A program made the position numbers and the translations under genes. Below, piece after piece: positions 8,115-16,614 of a stretch of DNA of 57,011 nucleotides (positions are counted from its first letter, which is position 1; every line of letters starts with the position of its first letter). The notes beneath the pieces were generated by a model that saw only the letters and a list, made by a program, of their open reading frames with translations, searched no databases and was not told where the DNA came from. This DNA is from Cloacibacillus sp. (GTDB taxonomy: Bacteria > Synergistota > Synergistia > Synergistales > Synergistaceae), in assembly GCA_036655895.1 (NCBI GenBank), contig JAVVPF010000020.1, positions 1 to 57,011 on the forward strand. Direction: 5' to 3'.

Positions 8115-8230
8115 TAAGGGACAAAAGATATTTTGAAAAGAGAAATTACAGAACGAACACGCGGTTTGCGTGAAATATATTCGCCGCAGCCACGACAGAA
8201 AAAACGAAAATAATATGATGGAGGAATTTT

Positions 8231-9211
8231 ATGCTTTATTTAACTTCGGACGACATCAAAAAAGTATGCACAATGCGCGACGCCATCGAAAGCGACAGAG
8301 AGGCCTTCCTGATACAGAACGAAGGCGGAGCGGAGCTTCCCACAAGGACGAACTTTCATGTGACGGCAAATTCCATCACATCGTTTATGCCCGCCTTCCT
8401 TAAAGGGCCGCGTCAGGCCGGCATCAAGATAGTTTCGACATACCCGGACAATATGAAGCTCAACAAGCCTTCCATATCGGCCACCGTCATTCTTACCTCT
8501 CCCGAAAGCGGCGAGGTCTGCGCAATAATGGACGGGACGGAGCTTACGAGGATGCGCACGGGCGGCGTATCGGGCCTTGCCTCTGAACTGCTCTCAAACC
8601 CCGACGCAAAGATTGCCGCGCTTTTTGGCACGGGCGGCCAGTCTCTTTCGCAGATGGAGGCGGTGCTTTCCGTAAGGAAAATAGAAGAATACCGCATCTA
8701 CGACCAGAGCGCGGAGCGCATGAGCGACTTTATCGAAAGAGCGTCCGCGCTTGCGGAACGCTACGGCGTAAAATTGATTGCGGCGAAATCCTCCGAGGCG
8801 GCGGCCTCCGGCGCGGACATAATAACAACTGTGACGACAAGCGCGGTTCCCGTTTTTGATGGAAACTGCGTCAAAGACGGCGTACACATAAACGCGGTCG
8901 GAGTCTTTTTGCCTGAAAAGCGCGAACTTGACGAGGTGGTGCTGCACCGCGCAAGCCGGATATTTGTGGACAACAAAGAGGCCGTACTCGCCGAGGCTGG
9001 CGACTTCCTCATCCCGCACAAGGCTGGTAGGTTCTCGCTGAGCTCTATAGACGGCGAGCTCGGCGCGCTTGCAAACGGCGACCTCAAAGGCCGCGCCTCG
9101 GCGTCTGAGATAACGATCATGAAAACGGTCGGCTTTGCGACGCTCGACATAGTATTCGCCTCAAAGATATACGAGAAGGCGGCGGCTGCGGGCATCGGAC
9201 TGGAACTGTAG
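8231..9211 (+). CDS. Ornithine cyclodeaminase/mu-crystallin family protein
   Basis: The 326-residue protein matches the family's usual length. It has an N-terminal dimerisation/substrate part with YPDNMKLNKPSISATV and TRMRTGGVSGLAS, and a Rossmann domain with ALFGTGGQSLSQ (about 137-148). IITTVTTSAVPVFDG and FVDNKEAVLAEAGDF are further family blocks. Members convert ornithine to proline, or act as alanine dehydrogenases or imine reductases, using NAD(P)H. Which applies here cannot be read from sequence. GGAGG precedes the ATG. It forms a two-gene unit with the serine dehydratase gene. A paralogue sits at 43976. Confidence 0.85.
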   Translation: MLYLTSDDIKKVCTMRDAIESDREAFLIQNEGGAELPTRTNFHVTANSITSFMPAFLKGPRQAGIKIVSTYPDNMKLNKPSISATVILTSPESGEVCAIMDGTELTRMRTGGVSGLASELLSNPDAKIAALFGTGGQSLSQMEAVLSVRKIEEYRIYDQSAERMSDFIERASALAERYGVKLIAAKSSEAAASGADIITTVTTSAVPVFDGNCVKDGVHINAVGVFLPEKRELDEVVLHRASRIFVDNKEAVLAEAGDFLIPHKAGRFSLSSIDGELGALANGDLKGRASASEITIMKTVGFATLDIVFASKIYEKAAAAGIGLEL

Positions 9212-9254
9212 CACCGGAAAATATAGCCTGACAGGCTGGGAGTGAGAGTGGATA

Positions 9255-10829
9255 ATGCAAAAAGTTCCTGCAAGTATTTTTAACGACGTGATAGGCCCCG
9301 TGATGCGCGGGCCGTCGAGTTCGCATGTGGCCGGAGCCGCGAGGATCGGCGCTATCGTAAAGGACGCGCTTGGCGAAAAGCCTGTAAAGATTTCCGTGGA
9401 CTTTGACGTCAACGGCTCGCTTGCCGCGTCGCACGACGGGCACGGCACTGACATGGGCTTCATCTGCGGCATTTTGGGCAAGCCCATCACCGACGCGGAC
9501 GTGCATCACTACGCGCGCCTCGCGGAAGAGGCTGGCGTCGAGGTGCTGTTCAACGTTCTTGATTACGGCGCGGAGCACCCGAACAATTACCGCATGGAGC
9601 TGACCGGCGCCTCGGGCAGGCGGCAGCTTTGGGAGGGCGTCTCTGTCGGCGGCGGGATGATAGAGATGCAGAGATACAACGGCTTTTCTCTTGCCATTGC
9701 GGGCGACTACTATGAGGTGCTGGCCGAGGCCGGCGCGTCGGCGCGCGCAATGATGGACGAGGCGATAGCCGCGCTTGCTGTCAGCCCCGACCAGATAGAC
9801 ATCAGCGAAAAAGACGACAAAATTCTATACGACCTGAAATACGCGGCGGCTCCCGACCGCAGCTGCCTGCGCGAAAAGCTTGGTGCGGCTGGAGCGGAAG
9901 AGCCGCTCTTTATAGCGCCCGTGCTTCCGGTTTTGTCATACGGCGGTTGTTCCGTGCCCTTCACAAAAGCGGCGCAGATGCTGAAGCAGAACGACGCGGC
10001 GCTGCGCATGTGGGAGCTTGCCGCCTCCTATGAGGCTGCGCGCGGAAACATCAGCACAGAGACGGTGCTTGCGAAGATGGAAGAGATAGTCGGGATAATG
10101 GAGGGCGCGCTGAACAACGGGCTGAAAGGCACTTCGTTTGAGGACAGGATACTCGGCCCGCAGGCCTTTTTGATAGACAAGGCAAAAGACAGCGGCAGCC
10201 TCATTCCCTGCGACCTGCTCAACTGCGCGATAAAATCGGTCACTGCGATCATGGAGACGAAGAGCTCAATGGGCGTCATCGTAGCGGCGCCTACGGCGGG
10301 TTCTTGCGGCTGTCTGCCCGGAACGCTGCTCGGCGTGGGGCTTGCTCTTGGCAAGACGAGAGAAGAGATCACGAAAGCTATGCTTGCGGCCGGCCTTATC
10401 GGCATATTCATAGCAAACAGCGCCACCTTCGCGGCGGAGGTCGGCGGCTGCCAGGTGGAATGCGGAGCTGGCTCCGGCATGGCGGCGGCCGGCCTTGTCG
10501 AACTGATGGGCGGAAACGCCGCCCAGTGTGTCGACGCGGCCTCGATGGCGCTGCAAAACATAACCGGTCTTGCCTGCGACCCCGTCGCAAACCGCGTTGA
10601 AGTGCCGTGCCTTGGCAAAAACGTCATGGGCGCCTCAAACGCTATAGCCTCCGCGAATATGGCACTTGCCGGATACGACAAGGTGATCCCTCTGGACGAG
10701 ACGATAGCCGCGATGTACCAGATAGGCCTCCAACTCCCGCTCGACCTCAGATGCACCTTCGGCGGCCTCGGAAAGACGCCGACCGCGCGCCGCATCTATA
10801 AAGAGTTCAAGGCAAAAGAAACTCACTAA
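9255..10829 (+). CDS. L-serine dehydratase, iron-sulfur-dependent, fused beta-alpha form
   Basis: The 524-residue protein is a fusion of the two chains that are separate in many Gram-positives. The beta part (about 1-215) carries GPSSSHVAGAARIG, the serine-binding loop. The alpha part (about 235-520) carries SSMGVIVAAPTAGSCGCLPG, GGCQVECGAGSGMAAAGL and PVANRVEVPCLGKN, whose cysteines would hold the oxygen-sensitive [4Fe-4S] cluster. The reaction is serine to pyruvate and ammonia, or the same on a serine-like substrate. The gene follows the ornithine-cyclodeaminase-family gene by 43 nt and should be cotranscribed, under control of the divergent GntR regulator. Confidence 0.88.
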   Translation: MQKVPASIFNDVIGPVMRGPSSSHVAGAARIGAIVKDALGEKPVKISVDFDVNGSLAASHDGHGTDMGFICGILGKPITDADVHHYARLAEEAGVEVLFNVLDYGAEHPNNYRMELTGASGRRQLWEGVSVGGGMIEMQRYNGFSLAIAGDYYEVLAEAGASARAMMDEAIAALAVSPDQIDISEKDDKILYDLKYAAAPDRSCLREKLGAAGAEEPLFIAPVLPVLSYGGCSVPFTKAAQMLKQNDAALRMWELAASYEAARGNISTETVLAKMEEIVGIMEGALNNGLKGTSFEDRILGPQAFLIDKAKDSGSLIPCDLLNCAIKSVTAIMETKSSMGVIVAAPTAGSCGCLPGTLLGVGLALGKTREEITKAMLAAGLIGIFIANSATFAAEVGGCQVECGAGSGMAAAGLVELMGGNAAQCVDAASMALQNITGLACDPVANRVEVPCLGKNVMGASNAIASANMALAGYDKVIPLDETIAAMYQIGLQLPLDLRCTFGGLGKTPTARRIYKEFKAKETH

Positions 10830-10884
10830 GCTCTGCATATAAGAGATAGAACAGCCGCCGCCAGCAGCACAGGCGCGGCCCATA

Positions 10885-10920
10885 AAAAAACCGCCTTCCA
10901 CTGCACCGGAAGGCGGTTTT
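10885..10920. terminator. Bidirectional terminator between convergent genes
   Basis: Positions 10887-10899 pair with 10908-10920 (13 bp, loop of 8), with an A run on the left and a T run on the right. It can end both the serine dehydratase transcript and the UvrA-like transcript. Confidence 0.9.
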
Positions 10921-10966
10921 GTAAATTGTCGAATAAAGATGGCGGGACGCTGTTTTCGCCGTGGCG

Positions 10967-13222
10967 CTACAGAGGCAGGCTCTCGCGTAAATATTGTGCG
11001 GTGACAGAGGCTTCGCATTCAAGCATACCCCGCGGTGTTCCTGCGTAGAGTATACAGCCGCCAGCGCCTCCTCCTCCGGGGCCAAGCTCCAGAATCCAGT
11101 CGGCCTCCTTCATCACATCGACGCTGTGCTCGACGAGAAAGAGCGTGTTGCCGGCGTCGGTCATTTCGTTGAAGAGCCTCATCAGAGTTTTTATGTCGTC
11201 CAGATGCAGGCCGTCCGTCGGTTCGTCGAGGACGAAGATAGTGCCGCGTCGGTTTAAGTTTGACGCCAGCTTAACGCGCTGCAGCTCGCCGCCGGAAAGC
11301 GTCGTCATAGACTGGTTCAAATGCAGATACCCGAGGCCCACGCGCCGCAGCGAAGAGAGTTTTTCGCAAAGCGGCAGTCCCTTGAAAAATTCCCACGCGT
11401 CATCCACCGTCATGTCCATCACCTGAGCGATGTTTTTGCCGTTGTATGAGAAGGCAAGCGCCTCCTGTGAATAACGCTTGCCGCGGCAGAGATCGCAGAC
11501 GGTCTCTATGGCGTCCATAAAGGCCATGCCGGAGACTATCATCCCGGAACCGCCGCAGGCGGGGCAGGCTCCCTTGGAGTTGAAGCTGAACCACGACGCC
11601 GACGTTTTGTTTGCCGAGGCAAAGAGCGCGCGAATGTCGTCCGCAATGTCAAGATAGGTGGCCGGAGTTGAACGCAGGTTGATGCCGATGTTCCGCTGGC
11701 CTATGAAAATCACTTCCTCCCGGCACTGTCTCTGGAACGATTCCATAAGAGAACTTTTGCCGGAGCCTGCGACGCCAGCTATAACCGTCATGACGCCCAT
11801 CGGCAGCTGCGTGCTTACATTCTTTAAGTTGTGCCGCGAGGTCGGGCCGACCTGAGTCCAGCCCGCAGGCGTTCGCAGCTCGTCTTTGAACGGACTTTTT
11901 TTCTTCAGCATCCGCCCCGTTACGCTCTCTGAGGCAAGCAGCCCGTCGTAATTGCCCTCGTAGACTATCATGCCACCCGCGCTCCCCGCGCCCGGCCCCA
12001 TGTCTACTACGTGGTCCGCCAGCTTTATCACCTCGCGGTGGTGCTCCACGATGAGCACGGTGTTGCCGTGGTCGCGCAGCGAGCAGAGCGAATTTTTGAG
12101 CAGGCTGATGTCCTTCGGGTGAAGCCCGACGCTTGGCTCGTCCAGCACGTAGGCCATGTCCGTAAGCGCAGAATTTATATATTTAGCTATCTTGATGCGC
12201 TGCGCCTCGCCGCCGGAGAGCGTGCTCGTGCCTCGCGCAAGCGAGAGATAGCCGAGCCCTATCTGCACGAGGGCGCCCAGCCGCCGGGAAAGCTCGCGCT
12301 TTATGTCTGCTGCGAGCGGGTCGGTTATCGAATTTACAAATGAAAGCGCCTCCGGTATAGGCATCGCAGTAACGTCCGCAATATTTTTGCCGTTGATGAG
12401 GCAGTTGCGCACCTTTTCGTTGACGCGCGAGCCGCCGCACTCCGGGCAGGGGAAGCTATCCACCATCTTGTCCAGAACGTGCGAGAAGCGCTTGCCCTCC
12501 TTAGTCGTGATGATGCTGCGGTACATGCGCGGAAAGATGCCCTCGAACTTCGCCGTCTTCGGCCAGTTTGAGGGAGGGTTTTTCAGCTTTATCTGCGGAG
12601 AGTGCAGAAAAAGTTCAAGCTCCTCCGGCGAGTAGTCACGTATCTTTTTATCAAGGTCGAAGAGTCCACTGTAGGCGTAGCGCTTCCAGCGCCACAGCCC
12701 GTAGCCGAAGGTGGGAAAATGTATGGTGTCTTCGTCGTTCAGGCTCTTGTTGAAATCCACCAGCTTGTGGATGTCGAGGTCGTTTACGACGCCTATTCCG
12801 TCGCAGCGCGGGCATTTTCCCGCCGGATGGTTGAACGAGAAAGAGTCGGAATAGCCGATGAAGGGACGCCCTACGCGTGAGAAGAGCAGGCGCAGAATGG
12901 AATAGATGTCCGTATAGGTGCCGACGGTGGAGCGAGTGTTGAGCGCCGGTTTCTTCTGGTCGATGACGATGGTCACCGGCAGGTTGAAGATGCCCTCGGC
13001 GTTGGGACGTCCGTATTTGGGCAGATACTGCTGCACAAAGCTGGGGAAGGTCTCGTTCAGCTCGCGCCGCGACTCCGCGGCGATGGTGTCCAGACAGAGC
13101 GACGATTTTCCAGAGCCAGAGACCCCGGTAAATACAGTTATGCACTTTTTAGGAATGGAAAGCGAGACGTTGCGAAGGTTGTTCTCAAAGGCGTTCTTTA
13201 TCTCTATATTGTCATAAGGCAT
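10967..13222 (-). CDS. UvrA-like ABC ATPase, short form lacking the UvrB-binding insertion
   Basis: The product has 751 residues, against about 940 for housekeeping UvrA. It carries two ABC ATPase modules: GVSGSGKSSL near residue 33 and GVAGSGKSSL near 490 (Walker A), and two signatures TLSGGEAQRIKIA and TLSGGELQRVKLA, each followed by LDEP. Zinc-binding CxxC pairs are seen (CPRCDGIG, CPECGGSR, CPACGGSG). The shorter length fits the UvrA2/DrrC-type paralogues, in which the UvrB-binding domain is missing; some are tied to drug or DNA-damage tolerance. The start is set at the ATG at 13220-13222 (MPYDNIEIKNAFENN), because the 19 codons upstream lack family similarity. It has no partner gene nearby. 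Confidence 0.88.
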   Translation of the reverse strand: MPYDNIEIKNAFENNLRNVSLSIPKKCITVFTGVSGSGKSSLCLDTIAAESRRELNETFPSFVQQYLPKYGRPNAEGIFNLPVTIVIDQKKPALNTRSTVGTYTDIYSILRLLFSRVGRPFIGYSDSFSFNHPAGKCPRCDGIGVVNDLDIHKLVDFNKSLNDEDTIHFPTFGYGLWRWKRYAYSGLFDLDKKIRDYSPEELELFLHSPQIKLKNPPSNWPKTAKFEGIFPRMYRSIITTKEGKRFSHVLDKMVDSFPCPECGGSRVNEKVRNCLINGKNIADVTAMPIPEALSFVNSITDPLAADIKRELSRRLGALVQIGLGYLSLARGTSTLSGGEAQRIKIAKYINSALTDMAYVLDEPSVGLHPKDISLLKNSLCSLRDHGNTVLIVEHHREVIKLADHVVDMGPGAGSAGGMIVYEGNYDGLLASESVTGRMLKKKSPFKDELRTPAGWTQVGPTSRHNLKNVSTQLPMGVMTVIAGVAGSGKSSLMESFQRQCREEVIFIGQRNIGINLRSTPATYLDIADDIRALFASANKTSASWFSFNSKGACPACGGSGMIVSGMAFMDAIETVCDLCRGKRYSQEALAFSYNGKNIAQVMDMTVDDAWEFFKGLPLCEKLSSLRRVGLGYLHLNQSMTTLSGGELQRVKLASNLNRRGTIFVLDEPTDGLHLDDIKTLMRLFNEMTDAGNTLFLVEHSVDVMKEADWILELGPGGGGAGGCILYAGTPRGMLECEASVTAQYLRESLPL

Positions 13223-13434
13223 AGTTTTATCCCCACTTAAGAAATTAGGTCCAGCGCCGTTTATTATAGCATGACGCACAAGAGCCGGCCGGGGCGTCTG
13301 CGACCAGAAGAGAACAAAAGGGCGTGGAACAACGGTTCGCCGCGCCGCAATGAATGGGCGGCATGAGAACGTTACGCAGCATCATACGTGTCAACGCGGC
13401 AGAGAGTAGTAGCGGAAGATAAGTACTGCGTTTG

Positions 13435-13462
13435 TTGACAGCGGCTTCCATTAACGTATAAT
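13435..13462 (+). promoter_or_regulatory. Strong promoter ahead of tandem repeats
   Basis: TTGACA (13435-13440) and TATAAT (13457-13462) both match consensus exactly with a 16-bp spacer. Transcription would start near 13469, just before the 35-bp repeats. Confidence 0.85.
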
Positions 13463-13473
13463 ATTAATCAGAG

Positions 13474-13579
13474 TTAAAAAAGTTGGAGGACCCTGCCGTA
13501 AGTGGGAGCTTAAAAAGTTGGAGGACCCTGCCGCAAGTGGGAGCTTAAAAAGTTGGAGGACCCTGCCGCAAGTGGGAGC
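13474..13579 (+). repeat. Three tandem 35-bp repeats
   Basis: Copies lie at 13474-13509 (36 bp, one extra A and one C-to-T change), 13510-13544 and 13545-13579, with a partial fourth copy running to about 13590. The last two are identical. The period is not a multiple of three and there are no spacers, so it is neither coding nor CRISPR. Confidence 0.95.
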
Positions 13580-13589
13580 TTAAAAAGTT

Positions 13590-13620
13590 GAGAGGGGGCT
13601 TTTGCGCCCCTTCTCTTTTA
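13590..13620 (+). terminator. Terminator closing the repeat unit
   Basis: Positions 13590-13599 pair with 13606-13615 (10 bp with one G-U) and are followed by TTTTA. It lies directly after the partial fourth repeat and before the MATE gene. Confidence 0.75.
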
Positions 13621-13715
13621 GTAAGCGCGGAAGAATTTAAAATTTCCGTGCGCGTCGTCTCCTTCTTTGATTTTTTGCAAAAGCAGAGGGCGCTGTGCGA
13701 GTTGGGGGCGTGGAA

Positions 13716-15065
13716 ATGGCGGCTAAAGAGATAAACATGACCGAAGGAAGGCCGCTTGCGCGCATTGCGGCCTTTGCCGCGCCGATAATCGCGGCGGGCG
13801 TCGTCCAGCAGTTCTATCAGCTTGGGGATACGCTCATCGCAGGGCGTTTTCTTGGCAGCGGCGCACTTGCCGCAGTCTCCAATTCTTCTATGTGCGTCTT
13901 CTTTATAATGGTGCTTTTTGCTGGCATCGGAAACGGAGCCTCTATCGTGCTTTCGCAGCTCTTTGGTGCTGGCTGCGATGAACAGGTTCGTTCCGCGGTC
14001 GACACCTCGTTCGTTTTTTTCTGCCTCGGCGGCCTCGTCTGTACGGCGAGCGGACTTGCTGCAAGCGCTCCGCTGCTTCGGCTTCTTGCTACGCCCGCTG
14101 AGATATACGGCGACACGCTCGTTTATCTTCGCATCCTTTGCGCGGGGATGGCGCCGATTTTTGGTTATTCAGTCATAATGGGGCTTCTGAACGCGGTTGG
14201 CGATTCCAGAACGCCGCTTGAAATGCTCATTTGCTCCACTATCTTAAACCTGGGGCTCGACCTGCTTTTTGTGACGCGGTTTGACGCTGGCGTGGCGGGC
14301 CTTGCGGTGGCAACCGTCATTTCGCAGAGCGCGGCGCTTGCCGGCTGCGTGATATATATGAACAGACGAAAGAGCGTCATTCGGCTTCGTCTGCACGGGC
14401 TTTCCTTCAGCTTTCGGATGCTGCGGCGCATCGTGGGCATGGGGCTGCCGACGGGGCTTCAGGACGCGCTTATGATAATTTCCGTCATGGTGCTGCAAAA
14501 CAGGATAAACGGATTCGGCGTGGCGGTAATTGCCGGCCGGAGCATCGTCGGGCGCATAGAGGGCTTTCTGCTGCTGCCGATACACGGCTTCGGGGCTGCC
14601 GTTATGACCTTTATCGCGCAAAATTACGGCGCGGGAAAGAAGGACCGCGTCATGTCCGGGCTTAGGCTGGGGCTCGTTATGATGACGGTGCTTTCCGTCG
14701 GGCTTGCGGCCGCCTTGCTGCTTTCATCGGGCGCGCTGCTTGCGCTCTTTACGACAAACGAGGCGACGGTTGCCGCCGCCCGCAGATGTATAAATATAAC
14801 GGTCCCATGCTACATCTTTTACGCGCTGGCCGTCGTCTGGCAGAGCTTTTTTCGCGGCTGCGGCGATACGCTCTTTCCTCTGGTTGTCTCGCTGCTGACA
14901 CAATTTGCCTTCCGCATCGCCACTATCGACCTTTTTCTTTTCTATATCCCGGACCCTACGGGCGTCTGGTACGCCTACGCCGCAAGCTGGCTGCTGATGC
15001 TCGCGTTTGACGTTGTTTATTATAAGACGGGGCTGTGGCGTCGGTTTGGCGGCGTGAAGCTCTAA
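13716..15065 (+). CDS. MATE-family multidrug efflux transporter
   Basis: The 449-residue integral membrane protein has about twelve hydrophobic helices and the MATE opening ITEGRPL-type head: NMTEGRPLARIAAFAAPIIAAGVVQ, split by family-typical LGDTLIAGRFLG. The second half repeats the pattern (PTGLQDALMIISVMVLQNRING, FIAQNYGAGKKDRV). The family exports organic cations or flavin-like compounds using Na+ or H+ gradients. The ATG at 13716 has GGGGG about 7 nt upstream. In-frame GTGs at 13695 and 13710 are alternatives. Expression may depend on readthrough of the repeat-unit terminator upstream. Confidence 0.9.
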   Translation: MAAKEINMTEGRPLARIAAFAAPIIAAGVVQQFYQLGDTLIAGRFLGSGALAAVSNSSMCVFFIMVLFAGIGNGASIVLSQLFGAGCDEQVRSAVDTSFVFFCLGGLVCTASGLAASAPLLRLLATPAEIYGDTLVYLRILCAGMAPIFGYSVIMGLLNAVGDSRTPLEMLICSTILNLGLDLLFVTRFDAGVAGLAVATVISQSAALAGCVIYMNRRKSVIRLRLHGLSFSFRMLRRIVGMGLPTGLQDALMIISVMVLQNRINGFGVAVIAGRSIVGRIEGFLLLPIHGFGAAVMTFIAQNYGAGKKDRVMSGLRLGLVMMTVLSVGLAAALLLSSGALLALFTTNEATVAAARRCINITVPCYIFYALAVVWQSFFRGCGDTLFPLVVSLLTQFAFRIATIDLFLFYIPDPTGVWYAYAASWLLMLAFDVVYYKTGLWRRFGGVKL

Positions 15066-15077
15066 CGGCGCCTACAG

Positions 15078-15890
15078 CTAAAGGCGCTCCGGGATTTCAA
15101 ATTCTCCTATGACCGCTGTGTGGTCCGACGGTTTTTCCATCATGCGAAGCGACCTTTTTATCCAAACGCCGCGGCAGCGCGAAGCAAGGGGCGCCGTTGC
15201 GTTCATTCTGTCTATCAGCCAGCCGATGTTGCGCTTTGCGGCGTTTGGTACGCGGTAGTCCCAGAAGCTGTAGCTGCCTGGTTCTTTGTGAAAGCGCCGG
15301 AAAAGATCTGTGAAGCCCCAATTCATTACATCGCCGTAGGCGGCGCGCACTTCGGTGTTGGTCATCACGTCGTCAAGGAGGCCGTACTCAGGCGCAACGT
15401 CTATATCAAGCGGCGCGACGTTCATATCGCCCACCCACAGTACAAGTTCGTCCGGCCTGTAGCACCGGGAAACGAGCCGCGCAAGCCTTTCAAAAAACCG
15501 CAGCTTCGCTTCGTAGGCGGGGCTTTCCACGCTCTGGCCCTGCGGCACGTAGCTGTTGATGATGTTTATGCCGCCTATTTTTACGCGCATGAGGCGCGCC
15601 TCTTCTTCGGCACGCGCCGTCTCTAGCCCGTCCTCAAAGCCAAATCTAACCTCCTCCGGCGCGCCGATTTTTGACAGCACCGCCACGCCGTTGTACTGCC
15701 TCATGCCGCCTGCGGCGCATTTATAACCCAGCGCTTCAAAGGCCGCCGCGGGAAAGTCCGCGGTCGTGCATTTTGTCTCCTGCAATGCAAGTATCTCCGG
15801 CGCGCCGCTTGCTGCAAGCCACGCCTCCAGAATTGGCAGGCGGCTCTTGACAGAGTTGATGTTAAATGTTCCAATATTCACTAAGGGCAT
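15078..15890 (-). CDS. xth: Exodeoxyribonuclease III (AP endonuclease, xth type)
   Basis: The 270-residue enzyme shows the standard ExoIII/EEP motifs: FNINSVKSRL at the start, ALQETK (metal-binding Glu, about residue 38), YNGVAVLSK, WVGDMNVAPLDIDV (Asp/Asn pair) and a C-terminal PSDHTAVIGEF (catalytic Asp-His). It repairs abasic and blocked 3' ends in DNA. GGAGG precedes the ATG at 15888-15890. The gene converges on the MATE gene with a 12-bp gap and diverges from the FMN reductase gene. Confidence 0.92.
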   Translation of the reverse strand: MPLVNIGTFNINSVKSRLPILEAWLAASGAPEILALQETKCTTADFPAAAFEALGYKCAAGGMRQYNGVAVLSKIGAPEEVRFGFEDGLETARAEEEARLMRVKIGGINIINSYVPQGQSVESPAYEAKLRFFERLARLVSRCYRPDELVLWVGDMNVAPLDIDVAPEYGLLDDVMTNTEVRAAYGDVMNWGFTDLFRRFHKEPGSYSFWDYRVPNAAKRNIGWLIDRMNATAPLASRCRGVWIKRSLRMMEKPSDHTAVIGEFEIPERL

Positions 15891-15955
15891 GAGAGTGCCT
15901 CCTAAACGTTAAAGAATGTGCGTTAAACATAACTCCTAGGGGGGAATTTTTCAAT

Positions 15956-16531
15956 ATGAAAATACTTGCAATACAGGGAAGCCCGCGTCTGCGCGGAAAT
16001 ACGGCCATCCTTCTCTCTCAGTTCGCAACGGGGGCGGCAGCCGCCGGAGCGGAGGTAGAGGTGGTCCATCTCCAGGAGGAGAATATCCATCCCTGTGACG
16101 CCTGCGATATGTGCGAATGCGGCGAAAAGCAGTTCTGCGTCTATAATGATTCGATGCGTTCCGTCATGAACAAGATAAAAGAGGCCGACGCGCTTGTGCT
16201 AGCCACCCCGGTTTGGTGGACGGGCGCCTCTTCGCTTACAAAAATATTCCTCGACCGGCTCTACGGCTACAAGACGCGCGAATATTTTGAAGGCAAGGGC
16301 ATCTATCTGATCACCACGTACTTTGACAACCACCACCATGACCTGCCGCTTCCGGGCGCGGATATCGTAGGTTACGTCATCCAGTCCGTAGCGGACTTTA
16401 CCGGCATGGAGTTTATCGGGCATCTGCGCTCCGCGGTCGCTGGAACCGTGCTTGAGGATACCAAGATCATGGACCGCTCGTATAAAGAGGGAAAGAATTA
16501 CGCGAAGGTGCTGCTCGGCGCAGCCCGCTAG
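15956..16531 (+). CDS. NADPH-dependent FMN reductase / iron-sulfur-flavoprotein-like
   Basis: The 191-residue flavodoxin-fold protein begins with ILAIQGSPRLRGNTAIL, the FMN phosphate-binding loop of this family. It then has HPCDACDMCECGEKQFC, a cysteine cluster typical of iron-sulfur flavoprotein relatives, and ATPVWWTGASSLTKIFLDR, the flavin-contacting loop. It should reduce small electron acceptors or quinones in the cytoplasm. AGGGGGG lies upstream of the ATG. Whether the cysteines hold a cluster cannot be decided by eye. Confidence 0.82.
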   Translation: MKILAIQGSPRLRGNTAILLSQFATGAAAAGAEVEVVHLQEENIHPCDACDMCECGEKQFCVYNDSMRSVMNKIKEADALVLATPVWWTGASSLTKIFLDRLYGYKTREYFEGKGIYLITTYFDNHHHDLPLPGADIVGYVIQSVADFTGMEFIGHLRSAVAGTVLEDTKIMDRSYKEGKNYAKVLLGAAR

Positions 16532-16553
16532 CGTAAAATAAAAATAAAACGGG

Positions 16554-16591
16554 GCGGCGGGGATCGGGAAAAATTTTCCGGTTCCCGCCGC
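16554..16591. other. Intercistronic hairpin between two flavoenzyme genes
   Basis: GCGGCGGG (16554-16561) pairs with CCCGCCGC (16584-16591), with a further partly paired inner stem. On the plus strand no T run follows, so it is more likely an mRNA-stability or processing element. On the minus strand a T-rich stretch follows, but no minus gene ends here. Confidence 0.45.
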
Positions 16592-16614
16592 TGAACATAG
16601 GGAGGCCGTGCTGC

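Larger units (their letters stand above)
13469..13620 (+). ncRNA. Candidate small RNA or structured leader with three 35-nt repeats
   Basis: A consensus promoter, three repeats and an intrinsic terminator define a unit of about 150 nt with no convincing ORF. Each repeat carries UUGGAGGACC and GUGGGAGC. Each can also form a small hairpin with stem CCUGC/GUGGG, which includes two G-U pairs. It may be an independent small RNA or the attenuated leader of the MATE gene 95 nt downstream. The repeated GGA motifs are reminiscent of CsrA/RsmA-sequestering RNAs, but that is only a hypothesis. Confidence 0.55.

Noticed and set aside
13474-13579. Possible CRISPR array from 35-bp repeats
   Set aside because: The repeats are directly contiguous with no spacers, and no cas genes are present.
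16554-16591. Intrinsic terminator between 15956 and 16615 genes
   Set aside because: The hairpin is strong but no T run follows on the plus strand.
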